This document shows positions 32,222 to 44,452 of a DNA stretch of 64,000 nt, piece after piece (within the stretch, counting starts at the first letter, position 1; the number at the start of each line of letters is the position of its first letter). The position numbers and the translations under genes are program-made. A model generated the notes under the pieces. That model worked only from the letters and a program-made list of their open reading frames with translations. It had not been told where the DNA came from and searched no databases. The DNA comes from Sthenelais limicola. Its lineage: Eukaryota; Annelida; Polychaeta; Phyllodocida; Sigalionidae. The stretch lies in assembly GCA_942159475.1 (NCBI GenBank), contig OW804095.1:92827740-92891739 (forward strand), read 5' to 3'.

Positions 32222-32835
32222 TCGCTGTCGCCCATTTGCTTTACGGAGCATGTGAATTTGCTATGGACATTGTCTAGACATAAAATAAGGACCGCGATAT
32301 GCACGCCCAGGCCACTGCCCTCTTATGTAACCTTAAGGCCCATATCCACTGAACCGATTTTCTCATGGGGTGGGCGACTGACTGGGGAGAACGGCCTGAC
32401 GAGTAGATCTTGACGGGAGGCACTCAGGTGAAGGCGGTCAATCAGCTATTTGTCATTTGTCATGCAGCTCCACTGGCCTGATTCCTTTATGTTCCTCCTG
32501 CGAATGCTTTTAAGGGGAAAGTCTAATTGGCTCCGTAGACATGTGGCCTTAAATGTTCGGAAAGTCAAGCCAGTATAGTCAGCATATCACTAGCATATTG
32601 GTCAATCAATCAATCATACAAAGATGAGTGGAAAATAGACCACGCAATAGATATTCAACATTTATCTCGGTACACTATGGACGATTTGCCTTGGTGCAAG
32701 TTTGGGTTTCATTTGACCAACAAGTTTTAAATGCTCTATACTAGCTGATTTTACATGGCATCATTGTAGGTTTATCGTGTCACATCAGATTTAGAAAAAC
32801 CATTTTCGTTTCAGATAATGGGAATGCAATACGTT
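32222..32835. other. Non-coding, nothing recognised
   Basis: Moderately AT-rich. The short open frame of about 77 codons that starts at 32,180 has no domain. No repeat match. Confidence 0.4.
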
Positions 32836-32913
32836 AATCTCTCAGCTTCGCCTCAGTATTATACACCAAACAGTGCACCGGCAGCCCCTCAATATCGGTC
32901 ATTAACCCTTTAA
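32836..32913. repeat. Foldback element F, half copy
   Basis: GTATTATACACC, AACAGTGCACCGGCAGC, CCTCAATATCGGTCATTAAC match, inverted, the left end of the full foldback at 42,387-42,517. Ends in CCCTTTAA. Confidence 0.65.
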
Positions 32914-33029
32914 TGATAGTTTCATATAAAAATGCTCTATTGGGACGTGTATCACAGCGAATAATAATAATAACAATGCCAGTAAGCGCGCCACTGCTAT
33001 TATGCATGTAGAGTAATTGCCTTGGGTGG

Positions 33030-33200
33030 ATTCATACATGTTGCTGCAGTGACCGCGTGACCTGGGAGAGCGAGGCTCATTTGCATAAATAATTGTCATA
33101 CGTGCTCCATACAATTACTGTGATTGAGCCTGTCCGTCTGTATGAACGCAGTGATTGACCACCGTAATTAGATACAATGTTATTCCCACCCTACCTTACA
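33030..33200. promoter_or_regulatory. Candidate enhancer-like block 2
   Basis: An octamer ATTTGCAT at 33,079-33,086 runs into AAATAATTG. A PBX/MEIS-like TGATTGAC at 33,152-33,159, another TGATTGA at 33,121-33,127 and a TAATTAGA core lie within 120 bp. Motif evidence only. Confidence 0.3.
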
Positions 33201-34194
33201 AGTTGATTATCTATTGAATAAGGCAACAGGGATAACGGCCTTATAACTGGACCGTCAAAGCTGCATTCTCATTCTCCGCTGTTACTACAAAGATAAATAG
33301 TGCAAGTTGTCCGCCTGTTCATATACCTATCTTGGCTGTGCTATCCAAATCATTTGCAATTTAACCGAAGATTCCCTATAAGCTTAACAGCTGTACCTAT
33401 TGGGTAAATTATGGTCAAATGGTGAATAGGGTTCTAGGTATATCTGAATATATTTTGTATTCATGTGTTAATTAAAAGAATCTGTTCGAGTTATTTGAAA
33501 CTGTATTTTGAACCTCATTTTGCTTTAATTTAATTTGAGAGGATATGTGAATGCACATTCTACATTCTCTGACGACCTGTCCCGTACGAGTTATACTTGC
33601 ATACAGAGATGAATGTGATATACAGAAGATATCGACACAAACAGAAAAATGATTGTTAAATCGTGATAAATTGGATATTGAGATACCATTATACATTTGA
33701 AAATATGAAATCAGGCGGATTCCAGCGATGTTAACCATTAGGAAAACAAAAGAAGTACCTCTATATCTGTTTGTCTTTTTATGTTTGAAAAAGATAGTTA
33801 TCTATATTTCTGGATGTACAATCACTATAGTTCAGTACTTTAATTAAGAAATTCCCTTAGGATGACCTTTGAAATTCAAAGTCTTGAAATTTAGTACATG
33901 TATGTATATATATATATGTATATAATATAACACCCCAAATGTGAGAACATTCCTACGAGGAGTTCGTGTAAAAAAGACATTTGAAATATATCATTTAGAC
34001 CAAAGAGTATAGGGCTATACTATCTTTGTTTAGACTCATTTTTCTGTGCCACATTACAAACGGTGGGTAGAAGAATGGTCCGTGATTTAGGGAGGGAAGA
34101 CGAGTCTAGCATGCGAAATGCAGTTCATTATCTTTCACGCGCAGCCGTTGGCTCCCATCTCAGTAGGCAGGATTCTTCACTTGGCTTGCTACCT
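33201..34194. other. Non-coding with remnants of dispersed repeats
   Basis: CAAAGCTGCATTCTCATTCTC at 33,256 is a lone MITE-A end. TATA-rich at 33,900-33,925. No gene. Confidence 0.45.
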
Positions 34195-34560
34195 TGATCA
34201 TTAGGGCATTTGCATGTCCACCATCTTGAATCCAGACTCGCATGAAATTATGGGAGTTGTATGTCAGTGTAAATGCTATAGAAAACATGTTCAGCATGGA
34301 ATCTTTAACAATGATCTCATGTAAATAGCAATGCGTTTTACATGTTTCCATGTAACAAGACTTCATTTTTCCCATCATGCATTTGGTTTTTACAAATCAT
34401 TTATACAAGCTATGATATTGGTAAAAAGATGCTTGCAATTTTCGATAAAAATGTTGCTAAATATTTGTATTGATTTGAACTGAATCCATCCCAGTATGCA
34501 CTGCAACAGACATGCGCAGTGAAGCAGTGAGATATGCGCAGTGAGACATGCAAATCCTCT
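34195..34560 (+). repeat. MITE-B copy
   Basis: Begins GCATTTGCATGTCCACCATC and ends ATGCAAATCCTCTATTGG, with the family's interior blocks TATGGGAGTTGTATGTCAGTG, CATTTATACAAGCTATGATA and AATGTTGCTAAATATTTG. Close to the copy at 15,036-15,400. Confidence 0.7.
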
Positions 34561-34589
34561 ATTGGGGGTTTGCTTTGCTGCATCTCAAA

Positions 34590-34870
34590 ACAACAGTGCC
34601 AGTTAACACCGGTCAAAAACAAAATTTTTTTATTATCGCTCATCGGCGGCGGTACAATCGCAATCACCAATCCTGTCAAAAAAAGCCAAATAGACAATAA
34701 GAAAAAATGAGTTAGAAATGCAGTTCAACATAACCCAGCAGATATTTTTAAACAATGCAACATTAAATATACTCCCTCAGTCAGATATCCCTCGTATGTA
34801 TCATTTTCCTTAGCCTACATCATCATAAGAAATTAGTAAATGTGTAGAGCTGCTGATTGTGCATTTTCTG
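34590..34870 (+). repeat. MITE-A fragment followed by family C copy
   Basis: GTTAACACCGGTCAAAAAC and TTATCGCTCATCGGCGG are MITE-A blocks. From about 34,660 the CACCAATCCTGTCAAAAA to GTAGAGCTGCTGATTGTGC sequence is family C. Confidence 0.5.
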
Positions 34871-34889
34871 AAGCCCCTGACCCGTATCC

Positions 34890-35000
34890 TATCGCAATAA
34901 AAATGAGCTTTAATAGCGGAACTCCACTAGAGTAAAAACGGCGGCGACAATTTTTGTTGTTGCCCACTAAAATAAGGTGCGTATCACAGTATATGACCTC
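34890..35000. repeat. Repeat block G (GGAACTCCACTAGAG)
   Basis: GGAACTCCACTAGAGTAAAA, ACGGCGGCGACAA and TTGCCCACTAA recur at 52,639-52,700 inside MITE-B and, less well, near 26,230. This suggests a longer form of the MITE-B family. Confidence 0.5.
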
Positions 35001-35445
35001 CTGTGACCTACGTCCGATGTAGCAGTGACGTATCAATATTTTGACTGAAGGGGAAGTAGCTGTGTTGCAATGATAAACCTCCTTGCTTAGTTACCTTATG
35101 CCATTCCCCTATTGAGATCGAGATTTCTTCGCATGACTTGGAATCTGTGCCAACTGAAGCACCCCTTTCCCATCAATGATGGAGATATAATTCATTGGTT
35201 GAGTAATTGTTATTGTGTTCTCTTGGATGCAAGCGCTCGAATTGCTGTACTACTAATCATGGCGAAGCTGGGTCTGGCTGTCAAAAAATGTACAGTTCGC
35301 CTTCGCCAATCCTCTCAAATGATATAAATTTAAGACAAGACATGACATGACATGATGTTGAAAATAAGTTCAAGATAACCGAAAAGATTGTTTGAATCAA
35401 AGCAATAAATAATATACCTAGTAATCATTATACCTCATTATTTAG
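35001..35445. other. Non-coding with a family C fragment
   Basis: CCTTCGCCAATCCTCTCAAATGATATAAATT at 35,300-35,330 (shown here as separate short blocks in other copies) marks a family C fragment. Nothing else recognised. Confidence 0.4.
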
Positions 35446-35449
35446 CTTA

Positions 35450-35575
35450 GTTGAGAGAGTCCCTCCAAACGGAGCGAGAGCATCTCGCTCAATATCGTAA
35501 AATGTCATTAGAATCTCATTAGGACGCCTACTCCAGGACTAGGACAGTCATTAGCGCAGTAACGTTAGGCGAATA
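35450..35575 (+). repeat. Dispersed repeat family E copy 1
   Basis: GAGTCCCTCCAAAC, AGCATCTCGCTC, AAAATGTCATTAG, GGACGCCTACTCCAGG and GTCATTAGCGCAGTA are shared with 35,936-36,060 and 48,340-48,490. Confidence 0.65.
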
Positions 35576-35935
35576 TCTATGAATACTACGAATATTATGT
35601 GAATCTGTTCTCGTAGTTTGCCGGACATATTTTCAATATTTGTAGGTTTGAAATAGGTCGGAACTAAATTCCCTCGAAGAAGTAATATTCATAAAACTGA
35701 TTAAGAATTGTGTATCAATGTAACGACTATCAGGTGAACGATGCAATACGTACTAACCATCTGTATAATAGAGGTATGGCCAGAATTTTTTTTAATGATT
35801 TTTGATAACAAAAAAAGGTAATTAAAGCAGGAAAACAAGTATTCCTAACCAGAAAACTCTTAGAATGTATATTTCTCATCTTTAAAACACACCTATTTGT
35901 GTTTGTCTATTGCAACACAATCTAAGCAAAGAGTT

Positions 35936-36060
35936 GAGCGAGTCCCTCCAAACTGAGAGAAAGCCTCTCGCTTCAACCCGCAAAATATCATTAGGATGGC
36001 TACTCCAGGGCCAGGATAGCCATTAGCACAGTAGGTACTATTCTCAGCTGGTCTGAGAGG
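35936..36060 (+). repeat. Dispersed repeat family E copy 2
   Basis: Same block order as copy 1, 480 bp away, ending CAGCTGGTCTGAGAGGCTGT, which is also seen in copy 3. Confidence 0.65.
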
Positions 36061-36694
36061 CTGTGAAACTAAACTGAAGAATGCTTAATGAAAATCACAT
36101 TTAGAATAGGATTATCTTGTAAATACCCAGCGTTACGCATTCATAATCACTCAGCTTGTTTTAATCGATCTCTAAATCTGGGATCAACAACACATAAAAT
36201 ATGCAATCGTATATAATATAAGCAGTACTTAACACCTTGAAGTAAAGATTTACAAACATGGATTATGGGATCAAAGGATTACAACATTTAGGTTACGGGT
36301 CAGGTGGTTTAAACCCAAAGCTGGCCTTCTATAGGGATCAATGCTATTGGCTTGATGCCATATTTTACCCTAGAGAAGCCCGACATGCACGTGGGCAGGC
36401 TAAAAGGCACTCGGTCGCGGTCCACTGGAGATCTGGGCACACGTGCAAAGCCATCCATGTTCAGCCGAGCGTGGTGGCGAGAGGTGTTGGAACTACACGT
36501 TGGTACAGGTTGCAATGAGCCGAATTTTAATCATGTTGGTTTTGGTCCCACCATATTTAATTTAGGTGCTTGCATTCACATATTATATGTTATCTATATT
36601 ATGAATCTGTGGTGTGTTTGGCCACTGGAAAAGGTTGTTTATGTATGTGTATATCTCATCCTGGGAGAGATGATAGACTTGTTTATATATTGGC
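36061..36694. other. Non-coding, nothing recognised
   Basis: Frames of 68-130 codons overlap on both strands (36,258-36,744) without any domain signature. Confidence 0.4.
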
Positions 36695-36910
36695 AAGGGC
36701 GTAAAAAAGATGTACATTTCAACCTCACCAATCCTTTCAAATAGCCCAAATTTCAGACACGATTGGGGTTCGAAATACAATTCAATATTACCGATTTGTT
36801 TGAATACAAAAAATACCAAACATACTCAATTTTGCAGCCTAATTTAACAGGATTGAATGAATGTGTAGGAAAGCTGATTGTACATTTTACACGCCCTGGC
36901 CCATATTTTT
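36695..36910 (+). repeat. Dispersed repeat family C copy
   Basis: ACCTCACCAATCCTTTCAAAT, AAATACAATTCAATATTACC, CAGCCTAATTTAACAG, and GCTGATTGTACATTTTACAC follow the family order. Confidence 0.6.
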
Positions 36911-38390
36911 ATAGTGTTGCTAATTCCACCTATGCGGCAATATCGGGATTTCATGAATTTGATAATCTTCGCTGTCCTGAAAAAGGAGTTTATTCAATTT
37001 CACAACATATATTCTGGTATATACACCGTGAGTGTTACGTACACAGACGGTCCATTAACAAATCGGTTGAGGTCGCGTCCATACCTGCATGATGTGTGTG
37101 TTTGTGAAACCTAGTGAACAATTAATTACGGGTTGCAACATGCTATAATGATCAATAATTACTCACAAGTCCTTCCAAAATTCATCAATATCTGCAAACG
37201 TGACAAATTAAGAACATTTCATATTTTGATTTTAATCAATCTAGACCTTGGACAAAAGCAGATAAAGTCATATCATTGTTATACACAGGGCAGTAGGAAA
37301 TATTGCAGAAATATTAGAATAATATGTTCCAAATCACATTTGAAATGCACAATTGGCGGCTCTACGCATTGATTAAATTCTTCTAAACTGAGCTGAAAAT
37401 AATAGATATCTTATGTATATCGGCGTATATTTGGTATTGCTTGATTTAGAAGACCTGTTTGGTCATGTGAAACTGCATTTTGAATCTAACATTCTCGCTT
37501 AAATTTGGATTATTTGAGAGAATTGGCGATAACGAACTGTACCTTTTCCAACGTTCTGACCCATAATGGTTAAACATCATGTTCGCATAAATGTATTGGT
37601 ATGTGCGACCACGATGTTTATTCATTAAATATTCCTTTGTTCATTCATGGCAGGATATCTACAAACTCAAGGATAAAAGTATGAACATAAATACAACTGA
37701 TGCTTTAAAACTTTAAGTCCTGCGGCTTCAGAATGACAAAATGACATTCCACAGCTGTCAAAACCGTCTGCCAAATACATCTACTTCGCCAATAGCAGTA
37801 GGAAGCCATCGATGTGACACGAGTAAAAATGTTGCCATTGATGACCAAGGCAGTAATATTGGTAGCAAAGGAGTCATTAGTAGACACACTTTGGCCATAA
37901 TGCACAGGCCCCACTTATACATCTGCCCCCGTAGATCGACTATAGATTGAGATGTTGTGATATGGATGGATACCGAGATCTATGAATAACGTAACGTTAG
38001 TTTGCGTTTGTAGGAATGTTCAATCCTTTACTTCTACGCTGCAAACCTTAATTGGTGTGCATCCTTAATAGAAAATACCCCACAGTGACCCCCAAATGCT
38101 CAGGACAGCAACGGATTAAACGAGAACACAAAGGTACACATATGAAGATATCAGTTTAATAGATGTATGGCCACGACAAAGTTCATGACAGTTTGATGTT
38201 GATATTTCTGTTAAATTTACATATAGGCGTTCACAATTCCAAGACGGGGGCTCCCTTATATGTACCTTATCATCATATATTATATATGAGACCACATGAT
38301 GGAAAATACGTTCGTTTCTTCCTAAGATTTGAGTCCCCTCATCACCTAGCAGACAACTATGTCTCGCACCTCCGGCTCATGCATCATCAT
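36911..38390. other. Non-coding, nothing firmly recognised
   Basis: A weak family C fragment at about 37,440-37,530. Several 60-80 codon frames have no domain. Confidence 0.4.
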
Positions 38391-38396
38391 CATTCT

Positions 38397-38582
38397 CTAG
38401 ATCTTCAAGTTGCCTCCTGGAGATTCTTGCTGCCGCTGGGACTTCAGGGTAGGAGGCCGTGTGAAAATGAAACTTCCATTCAACTTGAACGTCTCAGTCT
38501 CATCTTGCAACTCGTTGCCAAGACAATCACCACCCCCTCCTGGACCTGGCACATAATTTGTCCCCTCTCCTACTCCTCTCTC
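38397..38582 (-). CDS. Candidate terminal exon (weak)
   Basis: The minus strand has an open frame from an AG at about 38,583 to a TAG at 38,399. It reads GTNYVPGPGGGGDCLGNELQ and onwards, with mixed, hydrophilic, protein-like composition. A second frame over the same bases ends ISRRQLEDLENDDDA, also protein-like, so the true frame is uncertain. The acceptor lacks a good pyrimidine tract. No family recognised. Confidence 0.22.
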   Translation of the reverse strand, partial: ERGVGEGTNYVPGPGGGGDCLGNELQDETETFKLNGSFIFTRPPTLKSQRQQESPGGNLKI

Positions 38583-38599
38583 CTAGCATCACCGACGCT

Positions 38600-39830
38600 T
38601 ATGAGAATCTGAGTATTCCCTCCTCCACTTCCACCTCCTTCCCTCGGATCCCCTCATTATGGAAAGGATCGCGCTTGCCCTCTCATAATTATGATATCTT
38701 CCAGAAACTCATTTGCATAGATATTAAATTTCGCGTTATTGTTATTATCAACACAAGGACACCGCTGTATAATTGTTGGTTAAACCTGGAACGTTTCTAT
38801 TAATTAAAGGCCTGTGATTGTATAAAACAAGCCAAAACAGGAGGCAAATTACAAGGTTTTTGCGACAAATAAAGTGCACTCTTCAGTGGAAACTACGATT
38901 AGTGTATATTTTCACTATATAACGTTTCCCCAGTGGCCATACCCATGTCTTAGATCTGCAATGTACGGGTACAGGGCTAAGCTGAGAATAAATGATGGGA
39001 ATATCAATTAAGTTAGGGATACTTAAGAATGATAGAAGCTACAATCATTTAGGGCACGACGTGACTCAGAACACATGCTTTGACTGTAAAGAGAATCGGA
39101 GCATTGTCGAATGAGAACTCTCCGATGGAAGTGGGCAGGATTCGCATATCAGGAGGTAATGACGACAGAAAGACCCCCTGACTAGGGTGAAGCAGGTGCC
39201 TGAGCGATAAAGCGACAAGGCGACAAAGCTTAACTTTACGGTGATAGAAGCCACCCCGCTGTGAAGCCACACATCGCTGCGATGCACTTGCAGTTAATTA
39301 GAGGAGAAAACGAGAGGAATACTGTGGAAAAGTCACGGATAAAGGATTTACTTTGAGTGTCCGGAATTGCTAGTGAAGACGATGAATCACTAAATGTCAC
39401 GAGAGATATCTCGGTTAAAATGATCGCCTTAGAGATGGATACTCGGTGAAACCATGAGGAAAGTTGGGAAGGACATCATTGGAGAACAATGGATATGCTG
39501 ATATTGAAAGAATGTTTATGAGCATTAATCTAGATGTTCAGTGCAACTTTAGAAGCTAAACTAAGCATTTAAGGATACATCTGTGTTACACTGGAGTTGT
39601 TTCGTCTATGACATGAATTATAGATTTGAGCACTTGAACCATACATATGCTCATGCATTGGATGTGGGTTCCAATCGAACTAATTGTTCCTAGAAAAGAT
39701 AGACCGGTTTTCAATGCACAACATGGTTTTAGATACAAATACATTGGATTACGTCACTTGAGATTATATCGTCGAACCAAAGGGAAGAATACTTATCTGA
39801 GATTTGGATAATTTACGACAACGGCCGCGC
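38600..39830. other. Non-coding, nothing recognised
   Basis: No repeat matches and no domain-bearing frames. Confidence 0.4.
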
Positions 39831-39835
39831 TAATG

Positions 39836-39974
39836 ATGGAAAGTTTGCGTCGCGCGGCGTCGTGGACACATAAGCGTCGTATGTCTCGACGTGGCGCACG
39901 ACGTCGCGCGAAGAGCACAAGTGAGGAGTTGGAGCTACCGCGACCTGAGCCTGACGAAGGACCTCCTACCCCAC
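39836..39974 (+). CDS. Candidate first coding exon in a CpG-rich patch
   Basis: An ATG opens 46 codons that are strongly basic and then acidic and proline-rich (RRGARRRAK, then SEELELPRPEPDEGPPTP). They run to CCAC and a strong donor-like GTGAGT at 39,975. The patch has many CG dinucleotides, unlike the AT-rich surroundings, as expected of an unmethylated promoter or first exon. No homologue recognised and no promoter proven. Confidence 0.35.
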
Positions 39975-39980
39975 GTGAGT

Positions 39981-42386
39981 TGTTTCCTCCCAAGTTTCCC
40001 TTTTACCTTCCCACAAGAGAACGAGACTTAAGTACTGCCAAAAATTCAAACTGAAATCACTTAGAAATATAATAATTAACAATGCTACTGTTAGAAGCAG
40101 AATCCCATTAAAGAATTCATCAATGGATCAAATACTTTTTGTTAAAGATTATTTAAACTGGGTTTACATGGTCCCTTTTCTGTTATTTATTGGGAAGAGG
40201 GTCAGTTCATTGTCCCCATTTTAAAATATGAATCATATACAAGCAACATTGCCAAAGTTACAAAAGGTTTTCTTCATAAAAATAAGAGCTAGGAATAAAA
40301 CGCATTAACTGCCACCTACCAAGAGTTTATGCCCGAGTGATGTCATAGGGGTCAGACCCAAACCCCCATGGCAGCAGAGCTATGTAGTATCGATAGCTCT
40401 GGTGGCAGTGCATTGGGGTATTTATATGGGAAAACACACATTTACACTGAAAATTAAATCGAGAGTAAGATTGCCAGACCCGTTTTCTAAAAGCGTAGAA
40501 TGAGTGGACATTGAAGAAATAATCAAGTTTGGAGTGCCCGCAGTTGTGGTATTCAGGAGGAAGTATGGTATGTCTAACAGAGTATCATGACAGTATCATT
40601 CCCAACTTCTCACTACTCCCTACCTGGGACAGACACTCCTTCATAAACCTACCCCATTATTTGTAACTCTGACTTAAATTAAGTCCGTGTTTAGTAACTT
40701 AAATCAATTTTCACTGAATCCAAACAACCCTGGGCCGTAGAATCTTCACATTTATACAGGGCATGGGCACACTGACATAAGGAGGAAACATGTGTGTATG
40801 GTATGAATGCAGGGTGTGTGGACGGGAGATGGGTGCCTTCCATGTCCAAGCCACCCCTGGCCCGGTGGGAGCATACACACAGTCTAGCTTGTGCCCCAAA
40901 ACTGCCCTTAACATTATGGTATAGACACCCCGGTATGACTGTATGTTACTTTATCTTTTTGCTCTCATTATTACTGATCAAGTTAGTCCTTCTCATGCCT
41001 TGTAACTACAGATGCTTTCTGCTTTATGATATATGCTTGTTTCCACAAGGATTTCGGTAGAAATCTAGATATTTCACTGTAGACAGATTGCATACAATCC
41101 CCATACAATGTATATACACATGTATGTTTGGTATAACTTTAGGTCTTTTTTCAAGTAGTCCTACTCAATGACAACCAATCACAGAGTCCCATTACACTGT
41201 GTAATATCTTTTTATCATCTTTTTTCTAATTTCTGTGATGTCACAACCTACTTAGACACTGCTTGTACTAGAATTGAGATCACAGTGACATACTTTTAAA
41301 AAAGTGCTTCTCATGCGTTAATTAGTTAAACCAGAAATGTATAAACACTTAATAATGTTTCCTTGGACAATTTTAAAGAGGAAAACGCTAGAAAAAATAC
41401 TATTCCCGATTTCATGCATCCTATTACTAATAGCAAAATAGACCCTGCAAATGAGTGAGGTGGACCGGAAGTGAGAGTGTAAACAAACCAAGTGGTGGAC
41501 AGAGCTTGTTGTGCAACTCTAATTTCCATAGGATTTTTAATATTTTTTCACCGAAACATGGTAAGAGGTATAATAAATATAAAATAGTCTTCTTGCTATT
41601 TGAAAGGTGGTTATCTCCCTTGAGCTACTCAATTTTGTTCGGTGTTATGCACCCTTACTAAATTGCTACGTCCTATCACACGGCCATAAGTCAATTTTGT
41701 CTATATCCTTACACGCAAGGATAAATCATTTGTGGACAACCCTAAAAAGATATCGAGGACTATCTTTTAATACCTTGGAAATATTTCATACTTGATTCTG
41801 TACTTACCCATATCAATGTAGTACACAATCAATCAGACTCATTTGCTTGTTCTTTACAAATTATTCAGGTTCTGTTTTTACAGGTATACGCATAAGGATA
41901 CATCACTGTTCAATTCTATAGCCGCAGGTCACTCTTAGGCGGTCATCCCCTGTAACCTCATTGTTAGCTGAGAATACATCTTTAAGAATGTTAGCTGAGA
42001 ATGCAGCTTTAATGCACATCTCCTAAAAAGTAGCATAATGATTTAATGGTGTAGACAGGTATCTCAGGGCCAATATGTTGTCTAGGGTCATATTATTAGT
42101 TTCCAACTTGAGAGGATGGTTATGTAGAACCGATGTCAGACTGACATTCCTAATGGAGCAATTACTTGGGGTCACAGTCTAGGTCACACTGACCGAAATT
42201 TCCTTTTGACCGTTCTTTCAACTTTCTTGGCTGGAAATGGAAATTCATGTCTATTGACAAAGATAAGGTACTGTGTGATAATTTACGCTATGGATATACC
42301 ATGCTGGTATTATAAATGTTAGATTCTGAAAGTTATACATTTGTATTGAATTCAGGCAATATAATAATGCTCTACAGAGTAGACTG
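39981..42386. other. Non-coding with MITE-A end fragments
   Basis: Two lone MITE-A right ends in tandem at 41,965-42,015 (AGCTGAGAATACATCTTTAA and AGCTGAGAATGCAGCTTTAA). Nothing else recognised. Confidence 0.45.
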
Positions 42387-42517
42387 TTAAAGGATTAATG
42401 ACCGATATTGAGGGGCAGCTTGTACACCATCTGGTGTATAATCCCGCGGCTTAGTCTAGGAATTATACACAAACAGTGCACCAGCAAGCCCGAAATGGAG
42501 ATTATTAATCCTTTTAA
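42387..42517. repeat. Foldback element F, full copy
   Basis: 131 bp. The ends TTAAAGGATTAATGACC and GATTATTAATCCTTTTAA pair over about 35 bp with mismatches. Inside them GGTGTATAAT pairs with ATTATACAC, so almost the whole element is one palindrome. No coding capacity. Confidence 0.75.
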
Positions 42518-43249
42518 TCACTGTCTTGTGGGGTTATAGCTGGTCGAAGCTCCTAAATTGCTGTATCGACGCACAATTGAGCGAAAATGACAAACATTTG
42601 TGTAGTAGCACTTGCGCACACATGTGCGTGATGTGCCATCGTGCTCTAGGATCTTCCTTCATTAACTAACTTGTAACAAGATCTGCGAGTACTTCAACTA
42701 TGGCGTGATCACGTGCAGTTCTCGCATGATCTCAGCGAGAAGTTAGGCTAAGGATATGGATCTGACCATAAGGTTGGTGGAATGTCACACAAGACGTCGG
42801 GTGAGAGGAAGCTTGCCTTGGGAGGCTAGAATAACCATTCATCTGGGATTTGTTTAATATATTTTACAATCAGGTTTTCATTCTACACACATGTAGATGA
42901 CCTGGAAACTCTAGATATTTACGTGGCATAGCAAAACGATAATACAAACAAGTCAATTAATATCGGCCAAACGCCATAATTACACTGAGAAAAAGGCACA
43001 TTTAAATTATATAAATACAACCAAAAAAAGTTAACTACGCTTACAAATCGAAAAGAGCCTAACCGAAACCTAGTGCATAGCAAAGTGCCTTTGCCTGAAA
43101 CCGATACCACGCATTAAAAGCAGCAAGGCAATGAAATCAAAGCCACAGTAAAGTAAGTTAACCTTAAGGCTTGCATTTGGGGTATGAAGTATAGGGTGGA
43201 ATTCTCCTGCACCACACAACGGACTGAATCACGAAAAAGCTGTATAATT
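42518..43249. other. Non-coding, nothing recognised
   Basis: No frame or repeat match above background. Confidence 0.4.
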
Positions 43250-43400
43250 TCCAAGTCACAAGAAGCTGTATAATTTGCCCACACCAATCCTCTCAAATAA
43301 CATGAGTTGAATACAAAAACCATGCTCAAAACATAATTCAACCAAACAGTTTTCCTAATCAACGCAATAAAAGATATACTCCATTAGTCACTGATATGAA
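43250..43400 (+). repeat. Dispersed repeat family C copy
   Basis: CACACCAATCCTCTCAAATAA, GCTCAAAACATAATTCAACC and CAACGCAATAAAAGATATAC in family order. Confidence 0.55.
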
Positions 43401-43465
43401 CGGGCATTGGGCAATAACCAACTTAGGCAGAGACTTAACAGATTTATAAGTTCCATTTAGGGTCT

Positions 43466-43565
43466 GCTGGTGCACTGTTCGTCCATAATCAATTTCGCCT
43501 CGGGATTATTCCCCAAACATTGTACCAATAGCACCTAGAGGCCAGCCATCAATACTTTTATACAC
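43466..43565. repeat. Foldback element F, diverged copy
   Basis: GGTGCACTGTTCGTCCATAAT pairs with ATTATTCCCCAAACATTGTACC, followed by a GCCAGCCATCAATAC end. Same design as 42,387-42,517. Confidence 0.5.
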
Positions 43566-44381
43566 CTAGTATTTACCATTTTCCAGCTTAAATAAGTAGC
43601 AGTGAAAAAAGGTGTAATTTTAGGCTACAGGTAGCATTATGTATACATGTATCCATGCATGTATATATAATGCCTCTAAAGGTAGGGTTATGTCCAGGAA
43701 CTGAGAAGACTGTCAGGAGGCCATAATTATGGCTTCAGTTACTGTTATTGTCAATTAGGTTAACACACATGTCGCTCGTTTGATGGTAGGAGGTTATAAA
43801 TTAGACATTGGCAAATTGGCTAGCTTTTTTCAATTATCCTTTCCCTCCCTCTCTCCGTTTTCTTTTAGCCACCATTCTCTTTAAATGTACTTTGTTTTGC
43901 TGCACTAAAATATTCCTTATAAGATTTCAGATCGAGTTTAATTATAAGCCGAAATACCAATATCCTTTAATTGAATCGGGTACTAAATCTACAAATCATT
44001 CATTTTACTTAAACAAAGTGAAAATTGTTCCCTTGAGAACATCATTTCTACATTTTTATTTCTTTTAAACAAATTCTAGTTGATGAATTTCACAGACGTG
44101 TGATAAGTTTCACTGCCAAAACAAAAACCCTTTTTTTATAATCAAGTTATTATCTTAACATCGAAATACCCCTTACGTTAATAGATACCCCCCACCGCCC
44201 CCCGCCCCCCCCCCCCGCAACCCTAGGACCATCTGAGATGGACAAATTCATAGTTTCAAATTGTGTTGCTGAAGATTATGTTTATAAATAATTCGATGAC
44301 AGTAACAGATTTGTGGAATTAGGATTGGTCTCTCATAAGATATTTGGTTAGCATTGTAATTCAAGTACTTCCATTTGCAAG
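43566..44381. other. Non-coding with C tracts
   Basis: C-rich run at 44,188-44,217 with up to 13 consecutive C. Otherwise AT-rich. Confidence 0.45.
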
Positions 44382-44452
44382 GATCACGGACCCTGGTACA
44401 TTACCACAAGCTGTTGTTTCCTATGTGGAGAAAGAAATTGCGGCGCTCCAAG
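44382..44452 (+). CDS. Candidate internal exon, 71 bp
   Basis: TACTTCCATTTGCAAG is a fair acceptor and CAAG/GTAGGAAG a fair donor. Between them one frame reads ITDPGTLPQAVVSYVEKEI then AALQ, an amphipathic segment that looks natural, with intron phases 2 and 1. I do not recognise the protein. No neighbouring exon could be joined to it. Confidence 0.35.

Noticed and set aside
38163..38612. 149-codon plus-strand frame
   Set aside because: No domain. The opposite strand is more protein-like, though also unproven.
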